64,000 nt of DNA from Streptomyces sp. NBC_01689. GTDB taxonomy: Bacteria; Actinomycetota; Actinomycetes; Streptomycetales; Streptomycetaceae. Position numbers and translations under genes: made by a program. Below are positions 1 through 8,035 of the stretch, in pieces. The notes below the pieces were generated by a model. It ran no database searches. It saw nothing but the letters and a program-made list of their open reading frames with translations, and had not been told where the DNA came from. The stretch covers positions 3,410,001 to 3,474,000 of the forward strand of contig NZ_CP109592.1 of NCBI RefSeq assembly GCF_036250675.1. Reading direction: 5' to 3'. Every line of letters starts with the position of its first letter. The first letter of the stretch is position 1.

Positions 1-665
1 TTGAGCTTGGGGTTGTCGAGCAGGTCGGAGACCGACTTCACCTCGATGCCGTCGAGCGCCTTCTTGTTGTAGGCGATGACGGTCGAGATGCCCTGCCACA
101 CGTACGAGTAGGCCCGGCCCGGGTCCCAGTCGGGGCTGCGGAACTGGTCCGAGAGGTTGGCGTAGGCGTGCGGCAGGTTGGACGCGTCCAGCTTCTGGAC
201 GTAGCCCAGGCGGATCATGCGGGCGGCGAGCCAGTCGGTGAGCACGACGAGGTCCCGGCCGGTGGCCTGGCCCGCGGCGAGCTGCGGCTGGATCTTGCCG
301 AAGAACTCGTCGTTGTCGTTGATGTCCTCGGTGTACTTCACCTGGATTCCGGTCCGTTTGGTGAAGGCTTCGAGCGTGGGCCGGTGTTTGCCGCTGTCGT
401 CCGTGTCGATGTACTCGGGCCAGTTGGAGAAGTCGACGACCTTCTCCTTCGCCGAGTGGTCGTCGGCGGACACTCCGCCCTGTGTCTTGCCGGCCGCGGG
501 GATCCCGCAGGCGCTCAGCGCCCCGAGTCCCCCCACGGCGAGCGCGCCGCCCGCGGAGGCGCGCAGCAGGGAGCGGCGGGTCATGGCGGCCCGTCCGTTG
601 CGGAAGCTGCGCCGCACGGCGGCCGCTTCGGCCGGTGTCAGGCGGTCGGGCTCGAACTGCTTCAT
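1..665 (-). CDS. Polyamine ABC transporter substrate-binding lipoprotein (C-terminus off the window)
   Basis: Putrescine/spermidine-type (PotD/PotF-like) periplasmic binding protein, tethered outside the membrane as a lipoprotein. The N-terminus MKQFEPDRLTPAEAAAVRRS precedes a twin-arginine signal (TRRSLLRASAGG) and lipobox LSAC, then the family segments WPEYIDTDDS, RPTLEAFTKRTGI and EDINDNDEFFGKIQPQ. It starts at ATG 665, 53 bases after the stop of the aldehyde dehydrogenase upstream, so the two probably share a transcript. ATP-binding and permease genes would be expected beyond the left edge. About 220 residues are present of roughly 400 expected. A paralogue lies at 8580-9770. Family clear; substrate inferred. 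Confidence 0.88.
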   Translation of the reverse strand, partial: MKQFEPDRLTPAEAAAVRRSFRNGRAAMTRRSLLRASAGGALAVGGLGALSACGIPAAGKTQGGVSADDHSAKEKVVDFSNWPEYIDTDDSGKHRPTLEAFTKRTGIQVKYTEDINDNDEFFGKIQPQLAAGQATGRDLVVLTDWLAARMIRLGYVQKLDASNLPHAYANLSDQFRSPDWDPGRAYSYVWQGISTVIAYNKKALDGIEVKSVSDLLDNPKL

Positions 666-718
666 GCGCGTGCTGCCCTTTCGGGAGGTCTCGGCCACGG
701 GTGGGGCGGACCGTTCTG

Positions 719-2239
719 CTAGCGGTCCCCGAAGATCGTGCGGTGCCAGTCCTTCCTGGCCACCGCGGTGTTGTCGAACATGACGTGCTTGATCTGGGTG
801 TACTCCTCGAACGAGTACGCCGACATGTCTTTGCCGAAGCCGGACGCCTTGTAGCCCCCGTGCGGCATCTCGCTGATGATCGGGATGTGGTCGTTGACCC
901 AGACACAGCCCGCCTTGATCTCGCGGGTCGCGCGGCCCGCCCGGTACACGTCCCGGGTCCACGCGGAGGCGGCGAGACCGTACGGGGTGTCGTTGGCGAG
1001 CCGGATCCCCTCGTCGTCGCCGTCGAAGGGGAGCACCACCAGGACGGGACCGAAGATCTCGGCCTGCACGATCTCGCTGTCCTGAGGAGCGTCCGCGACG
1101 AGGGTGGGCCGGTAGTACGCGCCGGCCTTGAGCTCCTGCGGGATCTCTCCGCCGGTGACCACGCGTGCGTAGCCGCGGGCCCGCTCCACGAAGCCGGCCA
1201 CCCGGTCGCGCTGCGCGTACGAGATCAGCGGGCCGAGGTCGGTGCCGGGCTCGAACGGGTCGCCGAGACGGACGCCCGCCATGAGGTCGGCGGTCCTGCG
1301 GACGAACTCCTCGTAGAGGGGCCGTTGCACGTACGCGCGGGTGGCGGCCGTGCAGTCCTGCCCGGTGTTGATGAGCGACCCGGCGACGGCGCCGTGCACG
1401 GCCGCCTCCAGGTCCGCGTCGTCGAAGACCACGAAGGGGGCCTTGCCGCCCAGTTCGAGGTGGAGCCGCTTGACGGTCGCGGTGGCGATCTCGGCGACCC
1501 GCCTGCCGACGGCGGTGGACCCGGTGAAGGAGGTCATGGCGACGTCGGGGTGGCCGACGAGGTGTTCCCCCGCGTCCCGGCCGGCTCCCGTGACGATGTT
1601 GATCACGCCGTCCGGGATCCCCGCCACGGTGGCCGCCTCGGCGAACAGCAGCGAGGTCAGCGGGGTGAGTTCGGCCGGCTTGAGGACGATCGTGTTGCCC
1701 GCGGCGACGGCCGGGAGGATCTTCCAGGCGGCCATCTGGAGAGGGTAGTTCCAGGGCGCGATGGAGCCGACGACGCCGATGGGTTCACGGCGTACGTAGG
1801 AGGTGTGGTCACCGGAGTACTCGCCCGCCGACTGCCCCTGGAGATGCCGGGCCGCGCCCGCGAAGAACGCGGTGTTGTCGATGGTCCCGGGGACGTCGAA
1901 CTCCCGGGTGAGTTTCAGCGGCTTGCCGCACTGGAGGGACTCGGCCCGGGCGAACTCCTCGGCGCGGTCGGCCAGTACGGCGGCGAAGCGGTGCAGGGCG
2001 TCGGACCGTTCGCCGGGGGTGGCGCCCGCCCAGCCGGGGAACGCCGCGCGGGCGGCGGCCACGGCCGCGTCCACGTCGGCGGTGCCCGCCAGTTCGTACG
2101 TGTAGACCTCGTCGCCGGTGGCGGGGTCGACGACCGCGTGCCTGCGGCCGGAGGTCCCCTTGGCCAGTCGGCCCGCGATGTACTGCGCGCCGTCGGCGAA
2201 ACGGTCCTGCGCCTGGAAGCGATGGCCCGGATTGTGCAT
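719..2239 (-). CDS. NAD(P)-dependent aldehyde dehydrogenase, probably gamma-aminobutyraldehyde/polyamine pathway
   Basis: 506-residue aldehyde dehydrogenase superfamily enzyme that would oxidise an amino-aldehyde to the acid, e.g. 4-aminobutyraldehyde to GABA in putrescine degradation. The catalytic Cys is residue 296 (INTGQDCTAATRA) and the general-base Glu is residue 262 (HLELGGKAP); NAD-binding segment APWNYPLQMAAWK and FTGSTAVGRR are present. Start ATG 2239 has a GGAGGAGAG ribosome site. It lies directly upstream of the polyamine-binding lipoprotein gene and is paralogous to 10279-11718, which supports a polyamine role. The exact substrate is inferred from context. Confidence 0.9.
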   Translation of the reverse strand: MHNPGHRFQAQDRFADGAQYIAGRLAKGTSGRRHAVVDPATGDEVYTYELAGTADVDAAVAAARAAFPGWAGATPGERSDALHRFAAVLADRAEEFARAESLQCGKPLKLTREFDVPGTIDNTAFFAGAARHLQGQSAGEYSGDHTSYVRREPIGVVGSIAPWNYPLQMAAWKILPAVAAGNTIVLKPAELTPLTSLLFAEAATVAGIPDGVINIVTGAGRDAGEHLVGHPDVAMTSFTGSTAVGRRVAEIATATVKRLHLELGGKAPFVVFDDADLEAAVHGAVAGSLINTGQDCTAATRAYVQRPLYEEFVRRTADLMAGVRLGDPFEPGTDLGPLISYAQRDRVAGFVERARGYARVVTGGEIPQELKAGAYYRPTLVADAPQDSEIVQAEIFGPVLVVLPFDGDDEGIRLANDTPYGLAASAWTRDVYRAGRATREIKAGCVWVNDHIPIISEMPHGGYKASGFGKDMSAYSFEEYTQIKHVMFDNTAVARKDWHRTIFGDR

Positions 2240-2338
2240 GTCGCTCTCCTCCGCCGTCCGCCCCGTTGCCGCGGGGGCGGCGTGGCTCCAGCTCGATTTG
2301 AGTGCCGATCCTGACAGAGCCAGGGGACTCCAACAAGT

Positions 2339-2374
2339 GATTCCGTTGTTGCCTTTTGGTTACGCGACGGAATC
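2339..2374. promoter_or_regulatory. Inverted repeat in the promoter region of the aldehyde dehydrogenase
   Basis: An unusually AT-rich stretch between the divergent dehydrogenase and NADAR genes holds GATTCCGT (2339-2346) and ACGGAATC (2367-2374), an 8-bp perfect inverted repeat with a 20-base spacer. A plausible operator; the regulator is unknown. The nearby sequence on the minus strand contains AACAACGGAATC, similar to AACAACGAATTTC in the divergent region at 11845-11860. Confidence 0.35.
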
Positions 2375-2416
2375 TGTCGACCAGGTGTCGAGTTCCCACG
2401 GAAAAGGGGGGACGGA

Positions 2417-3010
2417 GTGTCAGTGGTGGATGCCAGACTCGCGTGCATGGGGAAGATCGAGTCTCGGGAATCGCTGGTCAGCGCGGTCGAGTCGGGGGCG
2501 CGCGTCAAGTATCTGCACTTCTGGGGACACCGGCCGCAGCCGGACGGCCGGGTGGGCGCGAGCTGCCTCAGCCAGTGGTGGCCGTCACCGTTCGTGGTCG
2601 ACGGTGTCTCCTACGCGACCGCCGAGCACTGGATGATGGCCGCCAAGGCCCGGATCTTCGGCGACGCGGCGGCCGAGCTGCGCGCGCTGGAGGCACCGAA
2701 CCCCGCTCTCGCGAAGAAGGCCGGCCGCCAGGTGCGCGGTTTCGACGACCCGGTGTGGGAGCGGGAGCGGTTCGCCGTCGTGGTCGAGGGCAGCGTCCAC
2801 AAGTTCGCCGCGCATCCCGCACTGCGCGCGTTCCTGCTGGGCACCGGCGAGCGGGTGCTGGTCGAGGCCAGCCCCATGGACCGGGTGTGGGGCATCGGGC
2901 TCGCGGCCGACGACGAGCGGGCGTCGGACCCGCGGCGCTGGCGGGGGACGAACCTGCTGGGCTTCGCCCTGATGGCCGCGCGCGAACGGCTCGCGGGGAC
3001 GGGCGGCTGA
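2417..3010 (+). CDS. NADAR domain protein (RibX/YbiA-like N-glycosidase family)
   Basis: About 190 residues of the NADAR superfamily, whose members cleave N-glycosidic bonds in riboflavin intermediates or ADP-ribosylated nucleic acids. Typical elements are visible: FWGHRP near the N-terminus, SQWWPSPFVVDGVSYATAEH followed by WMMAAKA (with the conserved acidic residue), DRVWGIGL, and a C-terminal RWRGTNLLGFALMAARE. The GTG at 2417 follows an AAAAGGGGGGA ribosome site; ATG 2447 is an alternative. It is divergent from the aldehyde dehydrogenase and has no obvious pathway partner, so the substrate cannot be stated. Confidence 0.85.
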   Translation: MSVVDARLACMGKIESRESLVSAVESGARVKYLHFWGHRPQPDGRVGASCLSQWWPSPFVVDGVSYATAEHWMMAAKARIFGDAAAELRALEAPNPALAKKAGRQVRGFDDPVWERERFAVVVEGSVHKFAAHPALRAFLLGTGERVLVEASPMDRVWGIGLAADDERASDPRRWRGTNLLGFALMAARERLAGTGG

Positions 3011-3086
3011 CGCACCCGCCCCCGTGCAGTGAGCGGGGTGCGGTGAGCAGGGTGCGGTGCGACTTGGACGGTGCCGGGCGGCACGG

Positions 3087-3136
3087 ACGGCGCGGCACGG
3101 ACCGCGCGACCCCGACGGCGCGGCACGGACCGCGCG
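3087..3136. repeat. Two 22-bp direct repeats in a GC-rich spacer
   Basis: The 22-base sequence beginning ACGGCGCGGCACGG occurs identically at 3087-3108 and 3115-3136 (28-base period), between two converging genes. Further GCACGGACGG copies flank it. Probably low-complexity expansion; no coding potential seen. Confidence 0.6.
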
Positions 3137-3151
3137 GCACGGCGGGTGCGG

Positions 3152-4246
3152 TCAGCCGGGGATCACGAACGACGTGGAGTAGCCGTCGTCGCCGGTGAAC
3201 GGGGAGTCGCCGCTGTCGTCGTCCGGCACGAAGAAGAAGAGCACCACCATCGCGATGCTCAGCGCGATGCCGACCGCTCCGCAGATGATCCCGGCCAGGG
3301 CCTGCCCCGGGTTCGTCGCCTCGCCCCGGCGTGCCCTGCGGCGGCCCACCGCACCGAAGATCACGCCGAGCACGCCGAGCACGAAGGCGATGGGCCAGAG
3401 GCAGAAGACCACGGCCGAGATGATGCCGACCACCAGTCCGGCGGTCCCCATGCCGTTGCTGGGCTGCGGGACCGGCGCGGGCCAGCCGTACCCGGCCCCG
3501 GGGTAGCCGCCCGCGACGGGATAGCCGGGGAATCCGGGTGTACCGGGGTGACCGGGGGCACCCGGCTGACCGGCCCCGGTCTGCCCGTACGCCGCCGGGT
3601 GGCCGTAGCCGTATCCGTACGGGGCCTGGCCCGGGCCGTCCGGAGCGATCGGCGGTGGCGGGACCGGCTCACCGGCGGTCGCCGGGTAGGGCGTGTGGCC
3701 CGCGGGGGGCGCGAAGGGGTTGTCCCAGGACGGTCCGGCGGGACCGGCCGCGCCGCCCGTGCCGGGGAACGCGGCCATCGTCGGCTGGTCGTGCACCGAC
3801 GGCGAACCGGCGGCCGGGGGCGACGCGGGTGACAGGGGGGCCGCGGGGCGCGCGGGGCCGCCGTCGAAGCGGGCGGGGGCCGGGTCCGCGGGCGGAGCCC
3901 AGGGGTTCGGCTTCTCCAGGGATGCCGCGGGAAGCGCGGGTGCCACGGGGGCCGCGGTGCCGGGCACCCGGTCGGCCGCGTCGCCGGGCAGTCGGTCGGC
4001 CGTGTTCCCGGGGGGCCGGTCGGCCGGGGCGGCGGTCCCGGACCGGGGGTCCGTCGCGTCGTACCCGGGCACCGCGGGTTCGGTGGGGCGGGCGGGCGCC
4101 GGGCCCGCGCCGGGTATCGCGTCCTCGGGGTCGACGGTCGGTACCGCGTCGGCCGGCTGAGACGGCGTGGACCCGTGGTCCGGGGACGCCCAGGGTGTCC
4201 CGGTGGCGTCCCGCGGGGCCTGTGGCGCCTGCGCGTCGTCGGACAT
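3152..4246 (-). CDS. Proline-rich membrane protein with DUF4190-like C-terminal domain
   Basis: 364 residues. The first ~265 are low-complexity and rich in Pro, Ala and Gly (including a PGYP/PGAPGHPG-like stretch), probably disordered and cytoplasmic. Two hydrophobic helices follow at about 268-298 and 316-340, separated by a basic loop GRRRARRGEA, ending in an acidic tail. This layout matches the actinobacterial DUF4190 family of unknown function. Start ATG 4246 has a GGGGG site upstream. It converges with the NADAR gene and diverges from the deaminase gene. Function unknown. Confidence 0.8.
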   Translation of the reverse strand: MSDDAQAPQAPRDATGTPWASPDHGSTPSQPADAVPTVDPEDAIPGAGPAPARPTEPAVPGYDATDPRSGTAAPADRPPGNTADRLPGDAADRVPGTAAPVAPALPAASLEKPNPWAPPADPAPARFDGGPARPAAPLSPASPPAAGSPSVHDQPTMAAFPGTGGAAGPAGPSWDNPFAPPAGHTPYPATAGEPVPPPPIAPDGPGQAPYGYGYGHPAAYGQTGAGQPGAPGHPGTPGFPGYPVAGGYPGAGYGWPAPVPQPSNGMGTAGLVVGIISAVVFCLWPIAFVLGVLGVIFGAVGRRRARRGEATNPGQALAGIICGAVGIALSIAMVVLFFFVPDDDSGDSPFTGDDGYSTSFVIPG

Positions 4247-4397
4247 GGGTCCCCCTCTGTCGTGCGTTCCGTCATGTTACGGGCCCGGCCCCGTACCACG
4301 CGGACCGGCGCCTACGATGATCCCCGAGTCATCGATCAGCCGATCACCCGCGTCCCCCGGCCACGGTCCGGGGACGCCGTTCCCGGGGAGGGACCCC

Positions 4398-5447
4398 TTG
4401 ACCGATCACCGCGACGCCCGTGATCTGCACGCCTTCATCGCGGGACTGCCCAAGGCCGAACTGCATGTGCACCACGTCGGATCCGCTTCGCCGCGCATCG
4501 TCTCCGCCCTCGCCGCCCGGCACCCCGACTCCCGGGTGCCGACCGACCCCGAGGCGCTCGCGGACTACTTCACGTTCACGGACTTCGCGCACTTCATCGA
4601 CGTGTACCTGTCCGTCGTCGACCTCGTCCGCACCCCCGAGGACGTCCGGCTGCTGACCTACGAGGTCGCCCGGGACATGGCCCGCCAGCAGGTCCGCTAC
4701 GCCGAACTGACCATCACCCCGTACTCCTCGACCCGCCGCGGCATCGACGAACTCGCCTTCATGGAGGCGATCGAGGACGCCCGCAAGGCCGCCGAGGCGG
4801 AGTTCGGGGTCGTGCTGCGCTGGTGCTTCGACATTCCCGGCGAGGCGGGTCTGGAGGCGGCCGAGGAGACGGTGCGGCTCGCGACCGAGGACCGGGTACG
4901 GCCCGAGGGACTCGTCTCCTTCGGGCTCGGCGGACCCGAGATCGGCGTACCGCGGCCCCAGTTCAAGCCGTACTTCGACCGGGCGGTCGCCGCCGGACTG
5001 CGATCGGTCCCGCACGCCGGTGAGACGACCGGGCCGGAGACCGTGTGGGACGCGCTCAACGAGCTGCGGGCCGAGCGCATCGGTCACGGCACGAGCTCCG
5101 CCCGGGACCCGAAGCTGCTCGCGCACCTGGCCGAGCACCGCATCGCCCTGGAGGTCTGCCCGACCTCCAACATCGCCACCCGCGCGGTCCGCACGCTCGA
5201 CGAGCACCCCGTCAAGGAGTTCGTCGAGGCCGGGGTCCTGGTCACCGTCAACTCCGACGACCCGCCGATGTTCGGCACCGACCTCAACAACGAGTACGCG
5301 GTCGCCGCCCGCCTCCTCGGTCTCGACGAACGCGGTCTCGCCGCGCTCGCCAAGAACGCCGTCGAGGCGTCCTTCCTCGACCCGGCCGGGAAGTCCAGGA
5401 TCGCCGGGGAGATCGACGCCTACACGGCGACGTGGCTCGCGCCCTGA
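4398..5447 (+). CDS. Adenosine deaminase-family enzyme, probably aminodeoxyfutalosine deaminase
   Basis: 349-residue zinc amidohydrolase. Zinc ligands H23 and H25 lie in ELHVHHVGS; further motifs are VPHAGET, RIGHGTS, CPTSNIATRAV and the metal Asp in VNSDDPPMF. Start is TTG 4398 behind GGGGAGGGA; the open frame continues upstream to 4167 without a site as good. Streptomyces lacks classical menaquinone synthesis, and a chromosomal homologue in S. coelicolor (I recall SCO5662) was shown to deaminate 6-aminodeoxyfutalosine. The variant HVHHVGS motif and this gene order (next to a glycerophosphodiesterase) fit that enzyme better than true adenosine deaminase. Family certain; substrate is inference from memory. 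Confidence 0.9.
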   Translation: MTDHRDARDLHAFIAGLPKAELHVHHVGSASPRIVSALAARHPDSRVPTDPEALADYFTFTDFAHFIDVYLSVVDLVRTPEDVRLLTYEVARDMARQQVRYAELTITPYSSTRRGIDELAFMEAIEDARKAAEAEFGVVLRWCFDIPGEAGLEAAEETVRLATEDRVRPEGLVSFGLGGPEIGVPRPQFKPYFDRAVAAGLRSVPHAGETTGPETVWDALNELRAERIGHGTSSARDPKLLAHLAEHRIALEVCPTSNIATRAVRTLDEHPVKEFVEAGVLVTVNSDDPPMFGTDLNNEYAVAARLLGLDERGLAALAKNAVEASFLDPAGKSRIAGEIDAYTATWLAP

Positions 5448-5577
5448 CCCGCTCCCCGCACCACCGGACCACCGCGCTCCGCGGTCCCACCGCGCCCCGT
5501 GCCTCAGGGGGACGACCGCACCGCTGAACCACCGCACCCGGACCCGTGGCGGCATGGGCCCATTGCACAATGAGCCC

Positions 5578-6276
5578 ATGCGCACCGTGACCGCCGTCGC
5601 CCACCGAGGCGACCCCTACCGCGTCCGTGAGAACACGATCGACTCGCTGCGTTCCGCGCTCCACCGGGGCGCGGACGCGGTGGAGATCGACGTACGCCTC
5701 ACCCGCGACGGTGTCCCCGTGCTGCTGCACGACGAGACGCTCGAACGGCTGTGGGAGGTGGACCGGCCGCTGCGGGCGCTCTCCGCCGACGAGGCGCGCG
5801 GCCTCACCGACGGCGGGGTGCCGACGCTCGAAGCGGCCCTCGCCGCGACCGGGGAGAGCCGCGTGATGGTCGACCTGCCGGGCGGCCCCGACCTCGGGTC
5901 CGTCCGCCGGATCGTCGACGTCGTCCGGTCCTGCGGGGCCGGGGAGCGGGTGTACTACTGCGCGGGCGCCCGGGCCATGCTCGCGGTACGCGCCGCCGAC
6001 CCGGCCGCGGAGATCGCCCTGACCTGGACGACGCTCGCGCCGCCGCGCCCGGCCCTGCTCGACGCGGTACGGCCGCGCTGGCTCAACTACCGCTTCACCC
6101 TGGTCGACCGGGACCTCGCCACCCGGGTCCACCGCGGCGGTCATCTGCTGTCGGTGTGGACCCCGGACACCCGGCGTTCCATGCGCCGGCTCCTCGGCCT
6201 CGGCGTCGACTCGATCACCACGAACCGGGTCGACACGCTGTGCGCGCTGCGCGAGGAGCGGGCCGACCGGGGCTGA
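5578..6276 (+). CDS. Glycerophosphodiester phosphodiesterase
   Basis: 232-residue GDPD-family TIM barrel that hydrolyses glycerophosphodiesters to glycerol 3-phosphate and an alcohol. Catalytic residues are in place: H9 (AHRG), E36 and D38 (VEIDVRLT) and H51 (LLHDETL). The C-terminal LSVWTPDT and DSITTNRVD segments are also typical. No signal peptide, so a cytoplasmic enzyme. Start ATG 5578 is chosen because the catalytic AHRG falls eight residues in; ATG 5554 is an alternative. It follows the deaminase gene by 130 bases, possibly on its transcript. Confidence 0.92.
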   Translation: MRTVTAVAHRGDPYRVRENTIDSLRSALHRGADAVEIDVRLTRDGVPVLLHDETLERLWEVDRPLRALSADEARGLTDGGVPTLEAALAATGESRVMVDLPGGPDLGSVRRIVDVVRSCGAGERVYYCAGARAMLAVRAADPAAEIALTWTTLAPPRPALLDAVRPRWLNYRFTLVDRDLATRVHRGGHLLSVWTPDTRRSMRRLLGLGVDSITTNRVDTLCALREERADRG

Positions 6277-6310
6277 CCCGGCCTCGGTCCCGGGCGCGCC
6301 CGGGACCGGG

Positions 6311-6799
6311 CTACGGCCGCGTGCCGGCCCTGGCGCCGACGGTCCGGCCGGAGCCGGGCGTCGGCACGGCGGACGGTGAGGAGAACGCCGGACGCGGAGT
6401 GGTGGACGGTTCCCGGCCGGCCCGGGTGCTGGGGGTGACCGTCCGGGGCCGCCCCTCGGGGCGCGGTGTGACGGAGCGCCGTGACGAGGGCGGCTCGGGC
6501 GCCGCGGACGAGGTGCCCCGGGGGGCCGGACTGCCGGCGGGCGGCGGCGCGAGGGGGACGGTCGGCGACCCGGGCGCGTCGGGTGTCGCCATGCGGAAGG
6601 GCAGCGCGACGAGAACGGCGACGGCACAGGTCAGGCCGGCACCGGCCGCGGCGCGCAGCAGTCTGCGGCGGGCCGCGCCGCGGCGGATCGCCTCGTACCG
6701 GCCGGCGGGCGGGCCGAGATAGTCGGACGTGGGCCGCAGGATGACGGCGAGCGGGTCGTCGGGCGCGGGGTCCGGACCGTCGTCAGGCCGTGTGATCAA
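6311..6799 (-). CDS. Small single-pass membrane protein overlapping the sigma factor gene (putative sigma partner)
   Basis: 162 residues. An N-terminal cytoplasmic part of ~50 residues (YEAIRRGAARRRLLRAAAG) leads into one hydrophobic helix (about 52-68), then a Pro/Ser/Thr-rich extracellular tail. It overlaps the end of the sigma gene by 17 bp, the arrangement usual for anti-sigma or sigma-associated membrane proteins, but no zinc anti-sigma HxxxCxxC motif is present. No family recognised. Role as sigma regulator is inferred from overlap and topology only. Confidence 0.72.
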   Translation of the reverse strand: MITRPDDGPDPAPDDPLAVILRPTSDYLGPPAGRYEAIRRGAARRRLLRAAAGAGLTCAVAVLVALPFRMATPDAPGSPTVPLAPPPAGSPAPRGTSSAAPEPPSSRRSVTPRPEGRPRTVTPSTRAGREPSTTPRPAFSSPSAVPTPGSGRTVGARAGTRP

Positions 6800-7274
6800 G
6801 GCTTCTCCTCAGATGGGCGCGGAGCAGTTCGCGGGCCGCGTGGAGATCGGCCTTGATGGTCCCTTCCTTGCGCCCGGTCAGCACGGACACCTCCCGGATC
6901 GGCATGTCAGCGTAGTAGTGCAACAGGATCGGGACGCGCAGTCGTTCGGGCAGCGACTGTACGAGCAGCCGTACCGAGGGGTCGGCCTGTTCGGCCGGCG
7001 GCCGGACCGCCGCCTCCACGCCGGCGCGGTGCACGGCCCGGCGTTCGCGTTCGAGCTTGCGCCAGTGGTCCCGGACGAGGTTGGCGGCGGTGACGTAGAG
7101 GAATCCACGGGGTTCGGCCACCGACGTCCAGCGGGCCCAGAGCCGGGTGAACGCCTCCGAGGCGATCTCGTGGGCCGTCTCGTCGTCGTCGACCAGACGG
7201 CGGCACCAGCCGGCGAGGCGCGGATAGAGGGCGGCGAACAGCTCGGACGCGGCCTTCTCGCGGGACCGTTTCAA
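6783..7274 (-). CDS. ECF-type (SigE-family) RNA polymerase sigma factor
   Basis: 163 residues with region 2 (ELFAALYPRLAGW to AHEIASEAFTRLWARW and LYVTAANLVRDHWR) and region 4 HTH (LPERLRVPILLHYYADMPIR, then TGRKEGTIKADLHAARELLR). No region 1 or 3, typical of ECF factors. Start is TTG 7274 behind GGAGAG. It is transcribed away from the sortase genes, with a small membrane protein gene overlapping its 3' end by 17 bp. Two tandem copies of an 11-base repeat sit immediately upstream. Promoter targets cannot be named. Confidence 0.9.
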   Translation of the reverse strand: MKRSREKAASELFAALYPRLAGWCRRLVDDDETAHEIASEAFTRLWARWTSVAEPRGFLYVTAANLVRDHWRKLERERRAVHRAGVEAAVRPPAEQADPSVRLLVQSLPERLRVPILLHYYADMPIREVSVLTGRKEGTIKADLHAARELLRAHLRRSLDHTA

Positions 7275-7287
7275 CGCTCTCCATGGT

Positions 7288-7309
7288 CGTGGGTCACTCG
7301 TGGGTCACT
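7288..7309. repeat. Tandem 11-bp direct repeat upstream of the sigma gene
   Basis: GTGGGTCACTC is repeated twice without spacer just upstream of the sigma factor start. Position suggests a promoter-proximal operator or autoregulatory element; this is inference. Confidence 0.45.
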
Positions 7310-7318
7310 CCTGGGGAA

Positions 7319-7360
7319 GGATCCCGGGCCGTCGGCACACGGTCCAGCGGCCCGGGATCC
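7319..7360 (-). terminator. Hairpin downstream of the sortase gene
   Basis: GGATCCCGGGCCG (7319-7331) pairs perfectly with CGGCCCGGGATCC (7348-7360), a 13-bp stem with a 16-base loop located 48 bases after the sortase stop. No U-tract, as is common in Streptomyces. Confidence 0.65.
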
Positions 7361-7408
7361 TGGGCGGCGGCGGGGACGGACCACGGCGGTCCGTGCGGTC
7401 CCCGCGGG

Positions 7409-8035
7409 TCAGCCGCCGGTCGGGCTCAGCGTGGCGAAGACGATCACGTTGTCGAGGTAGCCGTCACCGGTGCGCGGGCCGCCGCAGGTGACGATCCGCA
7501 ACTCCGGACGGTCCACGTCCCCGTAGACCGCGTCCGCCGGGAACTCCGCCTTGGCGACCGTGCGTACGGAGTCCACCGTGAACACCGCCGTCGTGCCGTT
7601 CTCCAGGCGCGCCTCGACACGGTCGCCCCGGCGCGTCCGGGCGAGATGACGGAAGACCCCGTCCCCGTAGGCGCCGACGGTGACGTGACCGAGGATCACC
7701 GAGGGGCCCGTCTGGCCCGGCGTCGGCGAGAACCGGTACCAGCCCGCCCGGTCGTGCGCCGTGACCGGGGGCACCTCCACCTCGCCGCCCGGGGTCAGCC
7801 CCAGCCGGATGAGCGGGGTGTCGACCCCGATGGCCGGGATCCGCAGCCTGACCGGCACCGAACGCCGCAGGGCACGCGCCGCGTTCGCGGAGTGCCCCGA
7901 CGGCGGTGGCGTGGACGGTGGCACGGTCTCGCGGCGCGGGGTGGTCGAGGCCCGCTCCCCGGAGTGGCCGTCGCAGCTCACGAGCAGCGCGGCCAGCGCC
8001 GCCGTGGTGACGGCGCGCCTGGAGGGTGGGGTCAT
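7409..8035 (-). CDS. Class F sortase
   Basis: 208-residue sortase (cysteine transpeptidase at the outer membrane face). An N-terminal hydrophobic signal (TTAALAALLVSC, also readable as a lipobox) is followed by a Ser/Pro-rich linker and the catalytic domain. The catalytic His lies in VILGHVTVG and the Cys in LRIVTCGGPR; PVRLRIPAIGVDTPL is a class F hallmark. Start ATG 8035 overlaps the stop of the upstream gene by four bases (ATGA), so the two are translationally coupled. The upstream protein carries a sorting-signal-like C-terminus and is the obvious candidate substrate. Confidence 0.9.
   Translation of the reverse strand: MTPPSRRAVTTAALAALLVSCDGHSGERASTTPRRETVPPSTPPPSGHSANAARALRRSVPVRLRIPAIGVDTPLIRLGLTPGGEVEVPPVTAHDRAGWYRFSPTPGQTGPSVILGHVTVGAYGDGVFRHLARTRRGDRVEARLENGTTAVFTVDSVRTVAKAEFPADAVYGDVDRPELRIVTCGGPRTGDGYLDNVIVFATLSPTGG

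Noticed and set aside
4344..5585. 413-residue minus-strand frame opposite the deaminase gene
   Set aside because: Typical high-GC shadow; deaminase motifs on the plus strand are decisive.
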